Assembly (NCBI RefSeq): GCF_008711325.1
Contig: NZ_VXDB01000011.1
Coordinates: 1-64,000 of the forward strand
DNA length: 64,000 nucleotides
Reading direction: 5' to 3'
DNA from: Roseibium sediminis
Lineage (GTDB): Bacteria; Pseudomonadota; Alphaproteobacteria; Rhizobiales; Stappiaceae
A program made the position numbers and the translations under genes. A model generated the notes under the pieces. That model did no database searches, was not told the origin of the DNA, and saw only the letters and a program-made list of their open reading frames with translations. Shown piece by piece: positions 58,818 through 64,000 of the stretch (its first letter is position 1; the number at the start of each line of letters is the position of its first letter).

Positions 58818-60110
58818 TTATCGGCGCTGAGTGATCGGAACATAGTCGCGCTGGGGGTAGCCGGTGTACAGCTGGCGCGGGCGACCGATGCGCTGAGACG
58901 GGTCTTCCACCATTTCCTTCCACTGTGCGATCCAGCCAACAGTACGGGCGAGAGCGAACAGAACAGTGAACATGTTGGTCGGGAAACCAAGTGCGCGAAG
59001 CGTGATGCCCGAATAGAAGTCGATGTTCGGGTAAAGCTTCTTTTGGACGAAATATTCGTCGTTTAGCGCAATCTTCTCAAGTTCCATCGCAACGTCGAGA
59101 AGCGGGTCGTCCTTGATGCCCAGCTCACCGAGAACCTCGTGAGTGGTCTTCTGCATGATGCGCGCACGCGGGTCGTAGTTCTTGTAGACCCGGTGACCGA
59201 AGCCCATCAGACGGAACGGGTCGTTCTTGTCCTTGGCACGGGCAATGTATTCCGGGATGCGGTCAACGGAACCGATCTCGGAAAGCATGTTGAGGGCCGC
59301 CTCGTTGGCGCCGCCGTGAGCAGGGCCCCACAGGCAGGCAATGCCGGCAGCAATACATGCGAACGGGTTCGCACCGGAAGATCCTGCAAGGCGAACCGTG
59401 GAGGTCGACGCGTTCTGCTCGTGGTCTGCATGGAGGATGAAGATTCGGTCCATGGCGCGGGCCAGAACCGGGTTCACCTTGTAATCCTCGCAAGGCACGG
59501 CAAAGCACATGTGCAGGAAGTTTGCGGCGTAATCCAGGTCATTGCGCGGATAAACGAACGGCTGACCGATATGGTACTTGTACGCCATCGCAGCGATTGT
59601 CGGCATCTTCGCGATCATGCGAAGCGACGCGATCATGCGCTGGTGCGGATCGGCAATGTCGGTGGAGTCGTGATAGAACGCCGACAGCGCGCCAACGACA
59701 CCGACCATGACAGCCATCGGGTGAGCATCCCGGCGGAAACCGGAGAAAAACTTGCTCATCTGCTCATGGATCATCGTGTGGTAGGTCACACGATTGACGA
59801 AGTCGTCCTTTTCCATCTTGTTCGGCAGTTCGCCGTACAGCAGAAGGTAGCAGGACTCCAGGAAGTCTCCGTGGTCTGCCAGCTGTTCGATCGGATAACC
59901 GCGGTAAAGAAGCGTGCCTTCGTCACCGTCGATATATGTGATCTTGGATTCGCAAGAAGCGGTCGAAGTGAAGCCAGGATCATACGTGAACATCCCGCTG
60001 TCCTTGTACAGCGAAGAGATGTCTACAACAGACGGGCCAATCGTGCCGTCCTTGATCTCGTATGTGTGGTTTTTCCCACCAGCCTGGAAATCAGCTTTTT
60101 GTTCGGCCAT
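58818..60110 (-). CDS. gltA: Citrate synthase (type II)
   Basis: Condenses oxaloacetate and acetyl-CoA in the TCA cycle. 430 aa, the length of the hexameric, NADH-sensitive Gram-negative form. The catalytic residues are His265 ([12 protein letters not shown]), His306 ([14 protein letters not shown]) and Asp364 (PNIDFYSG). Substrate-binding [19 protein letters not shown] is complete. It lies downstream of gltX on the same strand with a 257-base gap, so it probably has its own promoter. Confidence 0.98.
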   Translation of the reverse strand: MAEQKADFQAGGKNHTYEIKDGTIGPSVVDISSLYKDSGMFTYDPGFTSTASCESKITYIDGDEGTLLYRGYPIEQLADHGDFLESCYLLLYGELPNKMEKDDFVNRVTYHTMIHEQMSKFFSGFRRDAHPMAVMVGVVGALSAFYHDSTDIADPHQRMIASLRMIAKMPTIAAMAYKYHIGQPFVYPRNDLDYAANFLHMCFAVPCEDYKVNPVLARAMDRIFILHADHEQNASTSTVRLAGSSGANPFACIAAGIACLWGPAHGGANEAALNMLSEIGSVDRIPEYIARAKDKNDPFRLMGFGHRVYKNYDPRARIMQKTTHEVLGELGIKDDPLLDVAMELEKIALNDEYFVQKKLYPNIDFYSGITLRALGFPTNMFTVLFALARTVGWIAQWKEMVEDPSQRIGRPRQLYTGYPQRDYVPITQRR

Positions 60111-60329
60111 TCAGGTAACCCCCTTTTCTAGCACTCACTGTATCGTCTGGAAGGCCGATGGCTCGGGCAAAAATATGTATTGCTGAGCATCACGCCGAAC
60201 GACGCAGGAGGAATGGTTGCGTCTTGCCTATCCCATTTGCCGCAGTGCCGCAAGCTGGCGGGCCTAACGCTTTCGTCAAAGGCTCTTTTCCAGATTCGGC
60301 ATTCGCCGAACCGGGTATTTCTCGGAAAT

Positions 60330-60354
60330 GGTGGCTTTGCAAAACAAAGCCACC
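60330..60354 (-). terminator. Hairpin after gltX
   Basis: Perfect 9-bp stem GGTGGCTTT/AAAGCCACC (60330-60338 with 60346-60354) and a 7-base loop, 14 bases past the gltX stop. The following T-run is poor. The rest of the 60111-60367 gap shows no gene. Confidence 0.5.
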
Positions 60355-60367
60355 AATACGCCTCGCG

Positions 60368-61789
60368 TCAGCCTCGAGCCTGATCGGATATCCTTCCAAT
60401 CGACTCCTCACGGCCAAGCGCTACAAGAACATCATAAATGCCGGGGGACGTTCCCCGACCGGTCAGGGCTGCGCGCAAGGGCTGTGCAACCTTGCCCAGT
60501 TTCAGCTCCTTGCTTTCCGCATACGCCTTTACAGCGGTTTCAAGAGGCTCCGCATTCCATTCAGACACGCCGTTGAGAATTTCGGCAAGGTCTCTCAGGA
60601 TATTTCTGGCATCTTCATCCAGAATTTTTTCAGCTTTCTCGTCAAGATCAAGCGGACGTTGACGCCACAGATAGGACGCGCTTTCCGTCAACTCCACGAG
60701 TGTCTTTGCCCGCTCCTTCAAACCCGGCAAGGCGCCAAGGGCAATTGCTTCATTGGCTAAGATCCAGTCGAGAATCGGTTTTCCGCCATCGACATGGGCC
60801 AGATAGACCTTCCAGTGCTTGAGAAGTTCTGCGTCGTCGGTCGCACGCATGTAATGACCGTTGAGGTTCTCAAGCTTCTTGAAATCGAAACGGGAAGGTG
60901 ACTTTCCAACGGAACCGAGGCCGAACCACTTGATCATGTCCTCTGTCGACATGATTTCCTCATCCCCGTGGCTCCAGCCGAGACGGGCAAGGTAATTGCG
61001 CATGGCCGCCGGCAGGTATCCCATTTCGCGATAGGCTTCTGCACCCAGTGCGCCATGGCGTTTGGAGAGTTTCGCGCCGTCCGGTCCATGGATCAGCGGA
61101 ATATGCGCCATGCTGGGAATGGTCCAGCCGAGTGACTGATAAATCAGCTTCTGCTTTGCCGAGTTCGTCAGGTGGTCATCGCCGCGCACAATGTGGGTGA
61201 CACCCATGTCGTGATCATCGACAACAACGGCGAGCATATAGGTCGGAGTACCGTCAGAGCGCATGATGACGAGGTCATCGAGATCCTTGTTCGGGAACAC
61301 AACGCGGCCCTGAACCTCGTCCTCGACGACAGTTTCGCCATCGAGCGGCGATTTCAGTCGGATCGCCGGAGCAACGCCATCGGGAGCCTCGGACGGGTCG
61401 CGGTCACGCCAGCGGCCATCATAGCGCGGCGGGAGGCCTGCAGCGCGCTGCTCTTCGCGCATCTGGTTCAGTTCTTCTGCGGTCGCATAGCAGCGGTAGG
61501 CCGCGCCGGAGGCGAGCATCTGGTCAACCACTTCACGGTGGCGTTCAACCCTGCCGAACTGGGAAACCGGCTCGCCGTCCCAGTCGAGTTCCAGCCATGT
61601 CAGGCCATCGATGAGGGCATCTACTGCATCTTGCGTGGACCGGGCTCTGTCGGTGTCTTCGATGCGCAGAAGCATCTTGCCGCCATTGTGCTTGGCCAGA
61701 AGCCAGTTGAACAGGGCCGTGCGGGCACCGCCGATATGCAGGTAGCCGGTGGGTGAGGGGGCAAATCGCGTGACGAATTCTTCAGCCAT
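60368..61789 (-). CDS. gltX: Glutamyl-tRNA synthetase
   Basis: Charges tRNA-Glu. 473 aa class I synthetase. The HIGH-type motif is [19 protein letters not shown] at the N-terminus, and the KMSKS-type motif is [12 protein letters not shown]. The C-terminal anticodon-binding domain is complete. It is divergent from comEC. Rhizobiales often carry two gltX paralogues and some charge tRNA-Gln; which type this is cannot be decided here. Confidence 0.96.
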   Translation of the reverse strand: MAEEFVTRFAPSPTGYLHIGGARTALFNWLLAKHNGGKMLLRIEDTDRARSTQDAVDALIDGLTWLELDWDGEPVSQFGRVERHREVVDQMLASGAAYRCYATAEELNQMREEQRAAGLPPRYDGRWRDRDPSEAPDGVAPAIRLKSPLDGETVVEDEVQGRVVFPNKDLDDLVIMRSDGTPTYMLAVVVDDHDMGVTHIVRGDDHLTNSAKQKLIYQSLGWTIPSMAHIPLIHGPDGAKLSKRHGALGAEAYREMGYLPAAMRNYLARLGWSHGDEEIMSTEDMIKWFGLGSVGKSPSRFDFKKLENLNGHYMRATDDAELLKHWKVYLAHVDGGKPILDWILANEAIALGALPGLKERAKTLVELTESASYLWRQRPLDLDEKAEKILDEDARNILRDLAEILNGVSEWNAEPLETAVKAYAESKELKLGKVAQPLRAALTGRGTSPGIYDVLVALGREESIGRISDQARG

Positions 61790-61815
61790 GGTGTCTTTTG
61801 AAAGTCTCTGCCAAT

Positions 61816-64000
61816 ATGGAAAGGGAGGAGGCGGGAGCGCCCGGTTGGCGAGGTCTTAGCACAGGCTTGGCCCCGGCTAAAGTAGGCGTGTTTCGCCCGC
61901 AGCGCGGCAGCGGGGATTTGACCGAGGAACGGGAACTCTACCGAGGCAGTATTTTGCGGAAGGCTGGTCCTTCCGAGCCCCATCTTTCCCGGAGTAAAAT
62001 AGTTGGCCCTGCGGAGGCAGCCCCTTGGAATATCTGGCTGCGTAAACTCGCCCGCGATGAACCGGTATCTGCTTTTGCTGATCCCTCCCGTGGCAAGAGC
62101 CTGACAGATCATCTGCACCTCAATCGCTTGCTGCTTGCTGCCATCGCCTTTGCAGTCGGCATCTGGGCCTATTTCGCGCTGCCCGAAGAACCGGCGAGTT
62201 TTGTTCTTCCTGTTTCAGCCCTTTGCGCGTCTTTGTGGGCCTTTGTGCAGTTCCGAAAGGGAGGTGTGGTCCGGTTTGCCATGCTTGTTGCTGCATTTCT
62301 GCTGGGCGCTGCCGCTGCAGATCTGCGAACCGGGTTCGTCGCAGCCCCGCGCATTTCAGCTCCTGCAACATTTCAGCTCTCAGGGTGGATATCGGAGATT
62401 TCAAAAGGCCATCGCGGCAAACGTCTTGTCGTCAGCGTTGTCAGGATGAAAGGTCCGGATTACGCGTTGTCGAATGGGGTCCCGGACCATGTTCGCGTAA
62501 ATGTCCCCAAAGACAGTGCAGTTGATGTCGGCGAGTTCGTGTCTATGCGGGCACGTCTCTTTCCTCCTGCCGGTCCTGTATTTCCCGGCGGTTATGATTT
62601 TTCCTTTGTTGTCTATTTCGACGGATTGGGTGCCAGCGGTTATTCCTACGGGCAGCCGAAAGTCGCTCAGGCGGAGGAAGGCCGCCCGCTCTTTCATGTC
62701 GCGAGGAAAATGCTTGTCGATGTCAGAGGGGGCATTCGGTCGCGACTGGAAGCCCTTGGACAGGATGAAGCCGCAACTGCATTGATGGTGGCGTTGCTGG
62801 TCGGGATCAGGGACCTCATTTCGGAGGAAACCGAAGAAGACCTTCGCATTGCAGGTCTGGCACATATTCTGGCTATATCCGGTCTTCACATGGCGCTCTT
62901 TGCCGGAGGGGCGTATGCAGCCTTTGTTCTGGTGCTCTCCATCAGTCCTGCGCTCGCGCTGAACTATCAGATCCACCGCTTTGCGGCAGTCGGGGCGCTG
63001 ATGGCCGCGACGCTTTACCTGCTGCTCTCTGGTGCCTCGGTGGCAACGCAGAGATCCTATGTGATGATCATGCTGGTTTTTCTAGGAATTCTGGCAGGAC
63101 GCAGGGGGCTGACGCTCAGAAGTGTTGCGCTTGCCGGACTGGTTCTGCTTCTGATGGCACCGGAAAGCCTGTTTCATCCGGGCTTTCAAATGTCATTTGC
63201 TGCCGTTCTCTGCCTTGTCGCAGCCTATGAGAGCCTTCGAAATATTGGCAGTTCAGCTTCGCTCATCGGGTCGGCAGGTCAGCGCCTTGGACAAGGTTTG
63301 CCTCGATGGATAGGAACAATCGCAAAATGGTTGGGTGGCCTTCTCGTGACATCGCTCATCGCTGGACTGGCGACCGGCATAATTGGTGCGCACCATTTTG
63401 GCCGGATCGCGCCCTACGGGTTGTTGGGCAACGTGCTTGGCATGCCGATCTTCACGCTGGTCGTGATGCCGATGGGGTTGCTGACGCTTCTGCTGATGCC
63501 TTTCGGGCTTGCGTCCATACCGGTCTGGGGCATGGAATGGGGCCTCAAGCTGCTGCTTGATATCGCCCGTTACACATCCTCCATGGATGGGGGGAGCGGC
63601 ATCGTTTTGCCTCCCACGGCATTCACGACACTCGCTCTCTTTTCTGGCCTGTTTTTGTTGCTGTTTCTTCCCGGTAGAACGCGCGGCATTTCTCTGCTGT
63701 CGATCGGCCTGGGTGTCTTGCTCTGGGTTTTGGCTCGACCTGCGGATGTTCAGATCGCTGAAAGCGGTACAGTTGTGGCTGCGCGTGACGAAACGGGCCT
63801 TATGAGAATCTCGACCACGCGCCAAAGTCTGCGTTCGGACATGTGGAAGCAGCAGGAGGGCCTCGCTGCCGGAGAACCGAACTTCCCGAAAATGAACAAG
63901 GACCAGCGCAGGTGCGACGACGAAGGCTGTGTCATCAAAGCCTATGCACCAGCTGCCAGAGGCAGGCCATATTTGATCGCCTTTTCCAAAACTCTCGAAG
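61816..64000 (+). CDS. comEC: ComEC/Rec2 family DNA uptake channel (3' end outside window)
   Basis: Putative inner-membrane channel for uptake of single-stranded DNA in natural transformation. The frame is open to the edge (about 728 codons seen). After about 100 cytoplasmic residues come hydrophobic helices and a DUF4131/OB-like region (about 105-250). The Competence domain begins near 346, with [35 protein letters not shown] and [17 protein letters not shown]-terminal soluble part is starting at the edge. The start is uncertain: ATG 61816 leaves only 26 bases to the divergent gltX, and GTG 61888 or a TTG farther in are options. Confidence 0.85.
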   Translation, partial: MEREEAGAPGWRGLSTGLAPAKVGVFRPQRGSGDLTEERELYRGSILRKAGPSEPHLSRSKIVGPAEAAPWNIWLRKLARDEPVSAFADPSRGKSLTDHLHLNRLLLAAIAFAVGIWAYFALPEEPASFVLPVSALCASLWAFVQFRKGGVVRFAMLVAAFLLGAAAADLRTGFVAAPRISAPATFQLSGWISEISKGHRGKRLVVSVVRMKGPDYALSNGVPDHVRVNVPKDSAVDVGEFVSMRARLFPPAGPVFPGGYDFSFVVYFDGLGASGYSYGQPKVAQAEEGRPLFHVARKMLVDVRGGIRSRLEALGQDEAATALMVALLVGIRDLISEETEEDLRIAGLAHILAISGLHMALFAGGAYAAFVLVLSISPALALNYQIHRFAAVGALMAATLYLLLSGASVATQRSYVMIMLVFLGILAGRRGLTLRSVALAGLVLLLMAPESLFHPGFQMSFAAVLCLVAAYESLRNIGSSASLIGSAGQRLGQGLPRWIGTIAKWLGGLLVTSLIAGLATGIIGAHHFGRIAPYGLLGNVLGMPIFTLVVMPMGLLTLLLMPFGLASIPVWGMEWGLKLLLDIARYTSSMDGGSGIVLPPTAFTTLALFSGLFLLLFLPGRTRGISLLSIGLGVLLWVLARPADVQIAESGTVVAARDETGLMRISTTRQSLRSDMWKQQEGLAAGEPNFPKMNKDQRRCDDEGCVIKAYAPAARGRPYLIAFSKTLE

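Noticed and set aside
60180..60383. A 67-codon ORF between gltX and gltA
   Set aside because: GGAGGA is too close to its internal ATG, there is no hydrophobic or conserved pattern, and the end overlaps gltX on the other strand.
62135..62449. Several plus- and minus-strand ORFs within 62.1-63.9 kb
   Set aside because: All are out-of-frame shadows of comEC, whose frame stays open to the window edge with conserved Competence-domain motifs.

Overview
The window is a contiguous stretch of an alphaproteobacterial chromosome. Gene content and order fit Hyphomicrobiales, and the protein style resembles Stappiaceae (Roseibium/Labrenzia-like). The genus is inferred from memory of gene order, not from a search. 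Nearly everything is core housekeeping. The clear accessory material is a partial, AT-richer ORF at the left edge, an isolated chemoreceptor gene, two repeat-like elements and a few small or lineage-specific genes.

Layout: 1-336 is the tail of an unrecognised gene. The glnB-glnA nitrogen operon (minus strand) follows, with a candidate sigma-54 promoter, then nnr (NAD(P)H-hydrate repair) and tRNA-Leu. From 4.6 to 11.6 kb lies the proteostasis block tig, clpP, clpX, lon and hupB. tRNA-Val, a minus-strand LuxR-type regulator and two identical tRNA-Asp genes follow. From 13.5 to 30.0 kb is a complete 14-subunit complex I operon, nuoA to nuoN. It carries two non-canonical insertions, an FkbM-type methyltransferase between nuoD and nuoE and a 78-aa two-helix membrane protein between nuoH and nuoI, and NuoE has a long C-terminal extension. 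The same strand continues with birA, rnj, mce, a DUF1467 gene, proS, lolC/E, lolD and dnaE. From 41.4 to 56.0 kb is the translation/envelope block rpsB, tsf, pyrH, frr, uppS, cdsA, dxr, rseP, bamA, lpxD, fabZ, lpxA, lpxI and lpxB. The right end holds a chemoreceptor, gltA and gltX on the minus strand and a comEC gene that runs off the edge.

How the genes work together: complex I feeds the respiratory chain, with citrate synthase supplying reductant. The envelope block links ribosome assembly and recycling to undecaprenyl phosphate, CDP-diacylglycerol, isoprenoid, lipid A and outer-membrane protein assembly, and lolC/E-lolD exports lipoproteins. ClpXP, Lon and trigger factor form the protein quality-control set.

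The most interesting item lies in the 558-base gap between lolD and dnaE. A 32-codon ORF with one hydrophobic segment and a strong AGGAGG ribosome-binding site follows a promoter whose spacer contains GAAC-N7-GAAC, the alphaproteobacterial LexA (SOS) box. By architecture it resembles SOS-induced small membrane division inhibitors such as Caulobacter SidA. The same gap starts with a repeat-like element bounded by inverted ends, and that element supplies the lolD stop codon.
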